Source: Planctomycetota bacterium (GTDB lineage Bacteria > Planctomycetota > UBA1135 > UBA2386). From it: a DNA stretch of 64,000 nucleotides. Positions 27,413 through 35,069 of the stretch are shown here, piece after piece. The stretch covers positions 21,304 through 85,303 of the forward strand of contig JAEUHR010000018.1 of assembly GCA_016794425.1 (NCBI GenBank), given 5' to 3'. The stretch's first letter is position 1. Every line of letters starts with the position of its first letter. The position numbers were made by a program, and so were the translations under genes. The notes beneath the pieces are model-generated. The model did not search any database. It saw nothing but the letters and a program-made list of their open reading frames with translations, and was not told the DNA's origin.

Positions 27413-28426
27413 TCAATGCCCGGTGCGCGCGGCGTGCGCCAGGCACGCGGCGACGATGCGTTCGACCGGCAGACGGCTCGGCCGCAGCTCGCGCGTGATG
27501 CGCCCGTACTCCTGTGCCGACGGCACGCCGAAGTAGAGCTCGGGGATCGGTGCGGTCGGCGGGTCGGCAGTCCACGCCGCGCCGTCGTGCGTCGGCTCCA
27601 GTTCGGCGAGGTGGGCGGCGAGCGGGCGCAGATCCCGGCGCGGGTGCGGGTGGAACGTCACCAGCTCGAACCAGCTCTCGGTCCGGTCGTGGTAGCGGTA
27701 GCGGCAACCGTCGGGCCGGCGGTCGACGTGCAGTACGCGCCACGCGCCTGCCAGCGTGTTCAGCGTCATGCGGTGGCGCGGGCCGTCGCTGGCCACGACC
27801 GCGAAATCGTGCTCGGCATGGCGCCGCCGCTCGAGGCCGCCGCGCAGGCCGTGGTCGATCTCCGCCTGCACGGTCGCAAGTTCGGTTTCGTAGAGCGGCG
27901 CGAACGCGGCCGGATCGCGCAGCACCGCGTCGGCGTGTTCGAGCAGCCACGCGTAGCGCCGCAGCGCCAGTTCGTCGGCGTCGGCGAGGCCTGCGAACGC
28001 CGCGGCGGCCGGCGACGAGCGGTCGGCGAGCCGGGCGACGATGCGGTCGATCGCGAAGCCGCGCCAGGTCGTGAAGCAGCCGAAGTCGCCGGTCGCCGCG
28101 GCGGACAGCAGCAGTTCCTCGTGCGCGAACGCCAGCTCGGGCCGCAGCACCGCGAGCAGCGCGCCGAAACCGTCGGTGTCGTAGTGGTCGTTGAGCACCA
28201 GCCGGACGCCGCCGAGGAACTCGTCCTGTTCCGCCACCGGGGCGCGCGCGAAGCGCAGCGCGATGCCGGTGCTGAGGTCGGCCTTCCACTTGCCGGGCGT
28301 GCGGTTGCCGGGCCAGTGCGACAGGTTGGGCCCGGCCGGCGTCATGCCGTCGACCGACAAGTGCGGTTCGGCGGTGCCGGTGGGACCGGCAAAACCCAGG
28401 CGGAGGCGGGAGCAGGGGAGCGTCAC
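27413..28426 (-). CDS. Uncharacterised protein with HYDTDGF motif
   Basis: 337 aa from a GTG. No signal peptide. Recognisable conserved-looking pieces are PNLSHWPGNRTPGKWKADLSTGIAL, RLVLNDHYDTDGFGALLAVL, CFTTWRGFAIDR, and TLNTLAGAWRVLHV. I do not recognise an enzyme family with certainty; it may belong to a domain of unknown function. The His/Asp-rich HYDTDGF could bind metal. The stop overlaps a possible start of the downstream lipoprotein gene, so they likely form a two-gene operon. An alternative start is the Met at residue 28. Between its start and the tRNA promoter (28427-28666) I see nothing definable. Confidence 0.6.
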   Translation of the reverse strand: MTLPCSRLRLGFAGPTGTAEPHLSVDGMTPAGPNLSHWPGNRTPGKWKADLSTGIALRFARAPVAEQDEFLGGVRLVLNDHYDTDGFGALLAVLRPELAFAHEELLLSAAATGDFGCFTTWRGFAIDRIVARLADRSSPAAAAFAGLADADELALRRYAWLLEHADAVLRDPAAFAPLYETELATVQAEIDHGLRGGLERRRHAEHDFAVVASDGPRHRMTLNTLAGAWRVLHVDRRPDGCRYRYHDRTESWFELVTFHPHPRRDLRPLAAHLAELEPTHDGAAWTADPPTAPIPELYFGVPSAQEYGRITRELRPSRLPVERIVAACLAHAARTGH

Positions 28427-28666
28427 GATCGGTGGGGCTTGTGGCTGGGCGGCGGGGTGTCCTACAGACCGGCACGCGAGACGGTTGTCCGCGGTGCTGG
28501 CCGCGAGGCCGGCACTCGGGCAGCCGGTTCGACACGAGAGAGCGAAGAGTGGCTTCGGCCGCTGGGTGTAGGCCCGGCGGCCGATTTTACTTCCAGGCAG
28601 CTCTTCTCAGGCCGGTGCAAGCGGTTGCGCACGCCGGGACCGACGGCCCAGCGGCCGGGAACGTGC

Positions 28667-28694
28667 TTGCAATGGGGACCCTGCTGGCTAGAGT
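28667..28694 (+). promoter_or_regulatory. Promoter of tRNA-Asp
   Basis: TTGCAA, 16-bp spacer, TAGAGT. The predicted start near 28701 lies about 14 bases before the mature tRNA 5' end at 28715. Confidence 0.5.
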
Positions 28695-28714
28695 CCTCGG
28701 CCCCTCAACGGCGT

Positions 28715-28794
<80 letters not shown>

Positions 28795-28804
<10 letters not shown>

Positions 28805-28839
28805 GAAACGGCCATTCCGGCGCGGTTTCGCGGGGTTCT
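28795..28839 (+). terminator. Terminator-like hairpin after tRNA-Asp (left junction)
   Basis: A 15-base arm at 28795-28809 (AGAACCCCTCGAAAC) pairs with 28825-28839 (GTTTCGCGGGGTTCT), with one mismatch. The first ten bases of the left arm lie in the att repeat and the rest, with the whole right arm, is element DNA. TTCG follows. Confidence 0.65.
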
Positions 28840-29353
28840 TCGTTTCGGGTGCGAACCGGGGAATCGGGCCCCTTACGCCCGCCGAGTGTCACCGGCGGTG
28901 TCACCCGGGTTCGGCGATCTCGCCGGACACCGGTGCGTCCGACGCCGCTGAACCCGGCCGCGGCGGTGCGGCGCTGCGCGCGCTCTGGGCCGCCGTGGCG
29001 CCGGCCGTTGTTGTGCTACGCCAAGCGCAGGATGGCGTCGCCCCGGTGGCGGTCGGGCTCGAGCAGCTCAAGGCTGCGGCCAGCAGGACGCTCGCCAGGC
29101 GGCACGACTGGCAAGCATCCGCCGTCCGACCGCCGCGGCCGGCTGGCCGTCTGTCGACACCGGCCCGCCCGATTCGCCGAGGTGTCGGGCGCCGCATCGC
29201 GCGGTTCGCGGCTCGAGGCGCGGCCTCCGCCTGCATCGCAGGCGACGACTCCGCAGCGGTGGCGTGCTCCCGAAAGCACGCCGCCCCGACCGGTGCCTGG
29301 CAGCCCGTGGTCGAGGCGGTTGTCGTCGCAGGACAGTCCTGGGGGGGCCGGCC
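28840..29353. other. Left-end non-coding stretch of the element
   Basis: About 515 bp between the tRNA terminator and the first gene. Frames are open on both strands because of high GC, but none has a recognisable protein, start signal or continuity with a neighbour. An early promoter or a replication origin would be expected here; I cannot point to one. Confidence 0.4.
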
Positions 29354-31051
29354 GTGACGCGCGCACAAGGTAGCGCCGAACGCGGAGGGCGTCCAGCGGC
29401 GGCACAGAGGCGCCCTGAGCCGTCTCCAATCCCGTGCAGCTTCATCGCACGACGCCCGTCGTTCGAGAAGAACGACCGCATCGTGCTGGCGTCGCTGGTG
29501 GCGGACCTCGGCCCCCTGCCGGACTGCGCGAGCTGGCTGGCCAAGCTGCTCAACATCAGCGTCCGCACCGCGCGCACGTACCGGGACAGCTTGGTCGGCG
29601 ACACCATCGTCGACCGCACGGTCGACGGACTGCTGGTGCTGAACGAGACCGGATTCGCCAACTGGCAGGACCGAGCCCGTGCCGACTTCGAAGACCGCGA
29701 TCTGCGGTTCGCGTTCGACGCGGTCCCGCGGGCCGCGCTTGCCTGGGGTCTGTCGACGGCCGAGCTGCGAGCCCTGGCGGTGGTCTTCGGCGAGGCGGTC
29801 GGACGGCTGGCGGATCGGAAAGGCGTGCGCAGCGACGCCGAGCGCGCCACCCTGGCCGCGGTCTCCCGGCGCTACGTCGTGGGCGCTAGGCGAACCCTGG
29901 CCGAGCACGGCTGCATCGTCGTCGAGCAGTGGCGAGCGTGCCGGTTCGTCGCGGAGGGCCAGCTCGGCACTGTCGAACGCGTGTTTCGCCGGTGCCGTCT
30001 CCCTGCCGATGCGGATGCCCGTCGCGCGCTGTCGAAGCGGCCGGCTCTCCTGTCGAAGGGGTCGATGTTCGCCGCGGTGAACGCGGCAACGACCGGCCGG
30101 ACGCGTCGCCTGGCAACCGTCCGGGCCGGCAGTTCCGGCCGCTGGGCGGCGCCGGCACCCTCGGCAACCGAGGAACAGCACCCCTCGGCGACCAGGTCGC
30201 TCTTCCCCATCACCCCACCAGGTGGGGTGCCCCCATCGCCGCGTTCCGCGGACCCGAAGGATGGCACCGCAGAGCCTGAAGCCAGGATGGCCACCGAGGT
30301 CGCCAGGCTTGCCCACATCGCCCAGCAGGGCGGCGACGTCGTCGGCGAGCTGCGGAGGCAGCAGGCCCAGCAGCAGCCCGAACAGCGAGCCTGCCAGGCG
30401 AATCACCGCGAGCAGGATGCCCGTCAGCGTGCGGCCACTCTGCTCGGAGACCGCGAACGCCTTGTGAGGGCCGTGGGCGACGGCCGCGGTGCAGACCTGC
30501 TCGCCGCGTTCGGCGTGTTCGACCGCTGCGACCACCTGCCCTTACACAAGGCGGAGCACTCGCTGGCACGCAGTCGCCAGGGCTTGGACCTGCGCGTCGC
30601 CAAGGTGGCCGGCGGGCTGCAGGCCGGTGCACTCGTCGTCGCGAAGGTGGCTGCGGCGGCGCTGCGCAGCCGGAATCTGACCTCGCTGGGCGGCGCGGTT
30701 CGCTGGCGCCTGGAGCAGTTCGTGAAGACCGGCGACTTGGCCAAGGTCGCTGGCAAGTTCGCGCAGCTGGACGCGGAGGCGATCCCGGAGACCTTCGAAG
30801 CTCGAGGCCCCACCCCGAAGGACCACAGTGAGCACCCGGCCGTGCGCGACGCCCGGAGGCAGATCGAGGGGCTTGCCCGAGCTGGCGAGTGGCGCGCGGT
30901 CTTGTTCGCGTTGGAACGCAGCAGATCGCGCGAGCAGGGTTGGACCGCCGCGACGGTATCGAGGTGGACCGGACTCAGCGAGGGGCACGTCGAACAGCAG
31001 CTCGCCACCGAACGCACTGCGCGCGCAGCACGGGGGGCAAGGGCATGCTGA
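29354..31051 (+). CDS. Large putative DNA-binding protein of the element (possible replication or regulatory protein)
   Basis: 565 aa from a GTG preceded by a G-rich tract; the frame is open further upstream and a start at 29434 in another frame is not coding. Residues about 48-80 (DCASWLAKLLNISVRTARTYRDSLVGDTIVD) look like a winged helix. About 110-180 are helical (LSTAELRALAVVFGEAVGRL; RRYVVGARRTLAEHGCIVVEQWRACRFV). A low-complexity Pro/Ser/Gln linker spans about 210-330. The C-terminus holds a second HTH-like part (WTAATVSRWTGLSEGHVEQQLATE). First gene of the rightward module and the only large non-structural protein, so a replication initiator or master regulator is plausible; no Walker motif or primase is visible. 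The stop overlaps the next start (ATGCTGA). Confidence 0.6.
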   Translation: MTRAQGSAERGGRPAAAQRRPEPSPIPCSFIARRPSFEKNDRIVLASLVADLGPLPDCASWLAKLLNISVRTARTYRDSLVGDTIVDRTVDGLLVLNETGFANWQDRARADFEDRDLRFAFDAVPRAALAWGLSTAELRALAVVFGEAVGRLADRKGVRSDAERATLAAVSRRYVVGARRTLAEHGCIVVEQWRACRFVAEGQLGTVERVFRRCRLPADADARRALSKRPALLSKGSMFAAVNAATTGRTRRLATVRAGSSGRWAAPAPSATEEQHPSATRSLFPITPPGGVPPSPRSADPKDGTAEPEARMATEVARLAHIAQQGGDVVGELRRQQAQQQPEQRACQANHREQDARQRAATLLGDRERLVRAVGDGRGADLLAAFGVFDRCDHLPLHKAEHSLARSRQGLDLRVAKVAGGLQAGALVVAKVAAAALRSRNLTSLGGAVRWRLEQFVKTGDLAKVAGKFAQLDAEAIPETFEARGPTPKDHSEHPAVRDARRQIEGLARAGEWRAVLFALERSRSREQGWTAATVSRWTGLSEGHVEQQLATERTARAARGARAC

Positions 31052-31383
31052 CCTACAACAACACCGGCCGCGCCACGCCGGCCGACGTGTCCTCGTGCGC
31101 GCCGACCGCGGTGCCAGGTCGCGCCACGCGCCTGGTCGCCGCCTTGCTGCCGAAGCACTGGCCGGGCCGCACCGGCGCACTGCAGGCCGCCGATCGCCTC
31201 GACCGGGCGCACGGTCCCGCGGCCAGCACCGAGCTGTTGCAGGCCTTCACGCGCTGGCGCGGCACCGGCGAGCTGCCGACCTCCGCGGTGCTGCGTGACC
31301 TGCTGTTCTGCATCAGCGAGGCCCTTGGCTCGATCGGTCCTGAGCTGAAGCTGCGTCAGATCCGACCAGGGAGGTCCGCGTGA
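31045..31383 (+). CDS. Small helical protein of the element
   Basis: 112 aa. The start overlaps the preceding stop (ATGCTGA). No signal or membrane segment. It contains a helical block (TRLVAALLPKHWPGRTGALQAADRLDRAHGPAASTELLQAFTRWRGTGELPTSAVLRDLLFCISEALGSIG). Family not recognised. The next start overlaps its stop (TGATG). Position in an early overlapping cluster suggests a role with the upstream DNA-binding protein. Confidence 0.6.
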   Translation: MLTYNNTGRATPADVSSCAPTAVPGRATRLVAALLPKHWPGRTGALQAADRLDRAHGPAASTELLQAFTRWRGTGELPTSAVLRDLLFCISEALGSIGPELKLRQIRPGRSA

Positions 31384-31787
31384 TGCACGACCCAGAAGAC
31401 CTGGCGCGCGAACGCCGTGAACGTCGAGGCGCCGTGCCGGCGCTCGCCCATGTCGACGTGCACAAGTCGACCCCCCAGAGCGAAGCGACCGAGCAGCTGC
31501 TGTGCCGCCTGCGCGACGGCGACAGCAGTTTCGAAGCGCGCCGCCTCCTATGCATCGTTCGTGCCGACCGCAGGCCGTTCGACGTCCAGTCGCTGCGCCT
31601 CGCGATCGACAGCGTCGCGGCAGACGAGGGCATGACCTCCTACCAGGTACGCGAGCACCTCGACTCTGCACTGAGGCTCGAGGGTTCCTCGCTCGAGGCC
31701 TGGCAGCAGAGCCTGCGCCGTTCCCGTGCCCGTCTCGGCCGCGGCGGCGCACCGCAGCAGCAGTTGCTGCAGGGGATCGCGACGTGA
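31383..31787 (+). CDS. Small charged protein of the element
   Basis: 134 aa from the ATG overlapping the upstream stop (a GTG immediately before it would add one codon). Two helical, charged halves: EQLLCRLRDGDSSFEARRLLCIVRADRRPFDVQSLRLAIDSVAADEGMTSYQVREHLDSALRLEG and LEAWQQSLRRSRARLGRGG. The DVQSLRLAIDSVAADEGMTSYQVREHL part could be a small DNA-binding helix bundle. Family not recognised. Third member of the overlapping early cluster. Confidence 0.6.
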   Translation: MHDPEDLARERRERRGAVPALAHVDVHKSTPQSEATEQLLCRLRDGDSSFEARRLLCIVRADRRPFDVQSLRLAIDSVAADEGMTSYQVREHLDSALRLEGSSLEAWQQSLRRSRARLGRGGAPQQQLLQGIAT

Positions 31788-32133
31788 TCCCCGCACATCG
31801 ACTTCCGAGTTCCTCCTTGGTGAGAGGTAGCCCGGCGCAGTGGACGGTTGCTCACCACTGCTCGACCGACGCGCAGAGCCACGCTTCGGCGAGAGAGCGA
31901 AAGGGCCGCGGCGACTCGGAGTCGCACGGTCTCAACGTTCTACCCGGCGTGGAGACGTCCCTCGGGTTGCGCCCGCAGCTCGAGGTGCCGCGCCGGACCT
32001 GGCTCATCCCGGTCGCCGCGCACCACTCTTCGTGGTGCGTGCGCGGCCGGGCTCTTTCCCCTTCGCCCGTTCCCGGTCGCCGGCGCATCGCCGGGCCCGC
32101 GCCCGGGCATGACCCCGACCTGATGGAGACGAC
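31788..32133. other. Intergenic stretch with hairpin
   Basis: About 345 bp without a supported gene. It holds a perfect 8-bp hairpin (CGCACCAC at 32019-32026, GTGGTGCG at 32032-32039, 5-base loop) and a GC-rich inverted repeat near 32090-32110. No T-run follows the hairpin, so termination is uncertain. It could be the leader or promoter region of the structural module starting at 32134. Confidence 0.4.
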
Positions 32134-32883
32134 GTGACCCTCGAACAACTGCACGAAGCGGAGCGCGAACAGACCGACGCCCGCCTGACCGCCTACTGGA
32201 ACAAGCTCCCGCAGGCGCTGAAGCGTGCGACAGTCTCGCCGAAGTTCGCCGCGGAGCTGATGCAGCTCGCGCGCGAATGCGGCAAGAGCGCAAGCGACGT
32301 CGAACAAGACCTCGAGCTGCTAGGAGAACTCGAGTTGCTCGAGAACGCCGAGCAGCAGCACGTCGACGCGATGGCCGCCGAGCGCGAAGTCAGCAGGCGG
32401 TCGCAGGCGAAGATGGCCGAGGCACAGCAGCTCGAGGCGCGCGTGATCGCCCTGCGCAACGAGGCGCAGAACGAGCGCCACGCCGCCCACGTCGCCACGC
32501 GCTCCGCAGCGGAGAGCGTCGTGCGCCTCCGCGACATCAAGGGCAAGCTCTCCGCGGCGCGGCACCCCCGGTTCCTGTCGCAGGCTGAACAAGACCGGCT
32601 GAGCCGGAAGATCGAGAACCTGCAGACCGAGCTGCGCATGGTCGACATGAGGCTGCGCGAGTTCACAGCGAGCCGTGTCGAGGCCGGGCTCGTCACGAGC
32701 CAGGCGCTCGAGCTGAGGAGACTGCAGCAGCGCCGCGCCGAGATCGCCTCCGAGTTGCAGCGACTCGGCACCGAAGCGCCGCCCGCCCCACCGCACGTCG
32801 AGCCCGTCGTGATCACGGGCCGCCCGGACGAACCGGTCGCTCACGACGAGGGACCTCGCCTGACCATCCACGAGGACGACTGA
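32134..32883 (+). CDS. Coiled-coil protein of the element (possible scaffold)
   Basis: 249 aa from a GTG after GGAGACGAC (good Shine-Dalgarno). Nearly all helical: heptad-like coiled coil from about 65 to 215 (LELLGELELLENAEQQHVDAMAAEREVSRRSQAKMAEAQ; LSRKIENLQTELRMVDMRLREF; LELRRLQQRRAEIASELQRLG), with a Pro-rich acidic tail. No signal. Its place just before the decoration and TerS genes and its charged coiled-coil nature recall phage scaffolding or head-assembly proteins, but there is no direct homology I can name. Confidence 0.65.
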   Translation: MTLEQLHEAEREQTDARLTAYWNKLPQALKRATVSPKFAAELMQLARECGKSASDVEQDLELLGELELLENAEQQHVDAMAAEREVSRRSQAKMAEAQQLEARVIALRNEAQNERHAAHVATRSAAESVVRLRDIKGKLSAARHPRFLSQAEQDRLSRKIENLQTELRMVDMRLREFTASRVEAGLVTSQALELRRLQQRRAEIASELQRLGTEAPPAPPHVEPVVITGRPDEPVAHDEGPRLTIHEDD

Positions 32884-32885
32884 AC

Positions 32886-33602
32886 ATGAACCACGCGACG
32901 TACGAATCCCCTGCGACCAGGTCGGCCGAGGACCTGCGCTTCCTTGCTTCTCTGATCGCGGGTACTGGACCCCTCGCGCTGCATGACCTCGAGGCCGCCC
33001 TCGGGGCAGGGCTCAGCGTCGCGCTCGACGCCGTCGAGACCTCGGTCGCACGTGCGCAGACCGCTGAGCGCGTGTTCCAAGACGACGGAGCGGCTCGCGC
33101 CGAGTTCGGGCGGGTCGACCTGCTCGAAGGCCACCTGATCCAACTCGCCGGCCAGGCGCGCGGCATCGCGCGCCGACACGTCGAGCCGATGAGCGCCGAC
33201 GAGCTCCTGGCTCTCTGCCGGCGCACCAGGCACGAGGTCGACGGCACGACTTCACCGGTGCCACCAGTCGAGGCTGCGCGGCCAGGGACTGCACTCGAAA
33301 CACCGCAGGAACCGGCGAGCAGCGGGGTGCGCGGCCAGGCACCCACGCTCGACTCACTCGCCAGGCGGCTGGGCTTCGTCCACGGCGCGCCGGCCGGTGG
33401 CTTCTGGGAGATGCTCGAGCAGCGTGGCGTGCGGCTCCTCACCGTCGACGGCGAGCGTCAGTTCGGGATCGGGCGCCTCTCCAGTCTCCTCGCCGACGAC
33501 GAGGACAGGCCCACGAAGAGGGACAAGGCTGCCGCGCATCAGCTCGCGAACGACCTGCGGTCCTACCTCGCCGAACACGAACCGGAGGCGCTTCGGACCT
33601 GA
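32886..33602 (+). CDS. Uncharacterised element protein
   Basis: 238 aa, two bases after the coiled-coil gene and so co-transcribed. The N-terminal half (about 10-115) is helical (SAEDLRFLASLIAGTGPLALHDLEAALGAGLSVALDAVETSVARAQ). A Pro-rich linker (about 120-155) is followed by a C-terminal domain with DSLARRLGFVHGAPAGGFWEMLEQRGVRLLTVDGERQFGIGRLSSLLADDEDRPTK, which could be a small alpha/beta binding module. No family recognised; likely part of the structural or packaging module by position. Confidence 0.6.
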   Translation: MNHATYESPATRSAEDLRFLASLIAGTGPLALHDLEAALGAGLSVALDAVETSVARAQTAERVFQDDGAARAEFGRVDLLEGHLIQLAGQARGIARRHVEPMSADELLALCRRTRHEVDGTTSPVPPVEAARPGTALETPQEPASSGVRGQAPTLDSLARRLGFVHGAPAGGFWEMLEQRGVRLLTVDGERQFGIGRLSSLLADDEDRPTKRDKAAAHQLANDLRSYLAEHEPEALRT

Positions 33603-33650
33603 GGCCCGCACTCCTCTCCACACCCCGCAACAACAGCAACAACAACGACA
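33603..33650 (+). promoter_or_regulatory. CAA-rich leader without Shine-Dalgarno
   Basis: The bases just before the ATG at 33651 are a CAA-repeat leader (CAACAACAGCAACAACAACGACA) with no purine-rich Shine-Dalgarno. Unstructured A/C leaders favour initiation of abundant proteins. Confidence 0.4.
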
Positions 33651-34091
33651 ATGCCACTGACCACTTCCCGTCTCCGAGTGTTCCACGCCGATGTCCCCGA
33701 GGTCGACATTCGCTACCCGGTCAAGGCCGGGCAGACCATCTACGCCGGCGCCGTCCTCGAGCTGAACGGCGGCTACCTCGAGAACGCCTCAGCGGCTGGG
33801 ACGTTCGGTGGGTTCGCCCTCGAGGACTCTGTCGCCGTCCTGGGTGAGTCGGACGGCGATCGCCTGGTGAAGGTCCGCGTGCTCGGCGCGGTCCACCTCG
33901 ACATCACCACCGAGACGCCGGCGCAGAGCGACGTCGGCCTCAGCACCAGCGTCGTGAAGGCCACGGACAACGACACGTTCCGCATCGAGCGGAACGGCTC
34001 GCCGGTGACCGGGGTGACCATCGGCAAGGTCGTGCGCATCGTCGAGCCGGGCCGTGTCGCGGTCTCGTTCCGCGCGCAGATGGTCGCCTGA
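33651..34091 (+). CDS. Phage head-decoration-like (capsid cement) protein
   Basis: 146 aa, all-beta by eye. The stretch DIRYPVKAGQTIYAGAVLELNGGYLENASAAGTFGGFALEDS is the pattern of phage decoration or cement proteins (lambda D and DUF2190-type: pristine value, 'gain or start' strand, then glycine turns), followed by VRVLGAVHLDITTETPAQSDVGLSTSVVKATDNDTFRIE and a closing strand VAVSFRAQMVA. These proteins bind the outside of the capsid lattice and stabilise it after expansion. No capsid gene is next to it, so it would decorate a helper capsid if the element is a satellite. Confidence 0.7.
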   Translation: MPLTTSRLRVFHADVPEVDIRYPVKAGQTIYAGAVLELNGGYLENASAAGTFGGFALEDSVAVLGESDGDRLVKVRVLGAVHLDITTETPAQSDVGLSTSVVKATDNDTFRIERNGSPVTGVTIGKVVRIVEPGRVAVSFRAQMVA

Positions 34092-34235
34092 TGCGGTGCA
34101 GTCGCCACCTGCCGGCCTGGTCGCACCCGCTGCCCCACCGCACGCGCTCGCCTGCGGGCGGCGGACGCGTCGCCACCTCGCGATCGGGCCGCGTGCGGCC
34201 GGCCAGGGCGGCAACGGGTCCTTCCTGGACCTCGA

Positions 34236-34269
34236 AACCGGTGGTGGGTGGCGGCTCACCGGGGTTTTT
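34236..34269 (+). terminator. Putative intrinsic terminator after the decoration-like gene
   Basis: AACCGGTG (34236-34243) can pair with CACCGGGGTT (34257-34266, small bulge), and a T-run at 34265-34269 follows. The rest of the 34092-34324 gap is GC-rich without a supported gene. Confidence 0.45.
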
Positions 34270-34324
34270 CGTGCCAAGTCCCGTTTTCGTGTTGTCGTCG
34301 TCGCGGGGAACATGAGCGAGCAGC

Positions 34325-34858
34325 GTGAGCAGCAGCAACCGCAAGGCGAAGGCGGCCGAGACAGTCGCGGCGCAGCAGCAGCTCGCCGCCGAGCTCGGCG
34401 TGAACGTCCGCACCGTCCAGCGCGACCGGAAGGCCGGCATGCCGAGGCAGCGCCGCGGCGAGACGATCCCGGCCTGGGCCGCACGCGTGCGCGCCTGGCG
34501 CGAGGCGTCGCGGCAGCGACCCGGACCGAAGACGCGCACGCCCAGCGATGCCGAGGCGGCCGCGATGGTGCGTTACCGGCTGGCGAAGGCGGAGCTCGCC
34601 GAGATCGAGCTCGCCCGCGTGCGCGGCGACCTGCACTCGCGGCAGCAGTGCGACGACGCGCGCGTACGGCAGTGCGCCGAGATCAGCGGGGCGCTGCGGA
34701 TGCTGCCCGACACGCTGGCGCGCAAGCTCTACCAGGCGCCCTCACCCGACGCGATCAAGCTCGTCGTGCAGGAGGAGCTGCGGCGCGCGCTCGCGGTGCT
34801 CACCGATGACGAGCCGACCACCGAAGCTGACAGCGGTCCCGCGGCTGCGGCCTCTTGA
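34325..34858 (+). CDS. Small-terminase-like DNA-binding protein
   Basis: 177 aa from a GTG. N-terminal helix-turn-helix: AAQQQLAAELGVNVRTVQRDRKAGMPRQRRGETIPAWAARVRAWREASRQRPGPK (about 14-70) is the form found in Nu1-type and other phage TerS proteins, which read DNA and bring the large terminase. A long helical region follows (MVRYRLAKAELAEIELARVRGDLHSRQQCDDA; ISGALRMLPDTLARKLY; KLVVQEELRRALAVL) as in TerS oligomerisation domains. No TerL is in the element, so it would have to act with a helper phage's TerL, as satellite TerS proteins do. An ordinary regulator is the alternative. Confidence 0.65.
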   Translation: MSSSNRKAKAAETVAAQQQLAAELGVNVRTVQRDRKAGMPRQRRGETIPAWAARVRAWREASRQRPGPKTRTPSDAEAAAMVRYRLAKAELAEIELARVRGDLHSRQQCDDARVRQCAEISGALRMLPDTLARKLYQAPSPDAIKLVVQEELRRALAVLTDDEPTTEADSGPAAAAS

Positions 34859-35069
34859 TCCCGGCCGCCCGTTCGCGGCCTGGCTCGAGGCCACCGCGCG
34901 CCGCGTGTTCGAGGACCTCCCCGACGAGCTCTCGCAGCAGATCCCTGCCGCCGGCTCGCGTGACGCACTCCGCGCCGTCGTCACCGCCGCCGTGCGGAGG
35001 CGCCTGGCGCAAATCGCCGCGCTCGTCGACGGCGACAGCTCGACGTCCGCCCCACCGCTCCCCCGATGA
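34806..35069 (+). CDS. Small protein between TerS-like and tail-tip genes
   Basis: 87 aa. Its ATG lies inside the end of the TerS-like gene (53-base overlap) and its stop overlaps the tail-tip start (ATGA), so it is translationally linked on both sides. Helical block RPFAAWLEATARRVFEDLPDELSQQIPAAGSRDALRAVVTAAVRRRLAQIAALVDGD. No family recognised. The overlaps favour a real gene over chance in this GC-rich sequence. Confidence 0.55.
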   Translation: MTSRPPKLTAVPRLRPLDPGRPFAAWLEATARRVFEDLPDELSQQIPAAGSRDALRAVVTAAVRRRLAQIAALVDGDSSTSAPPLPR

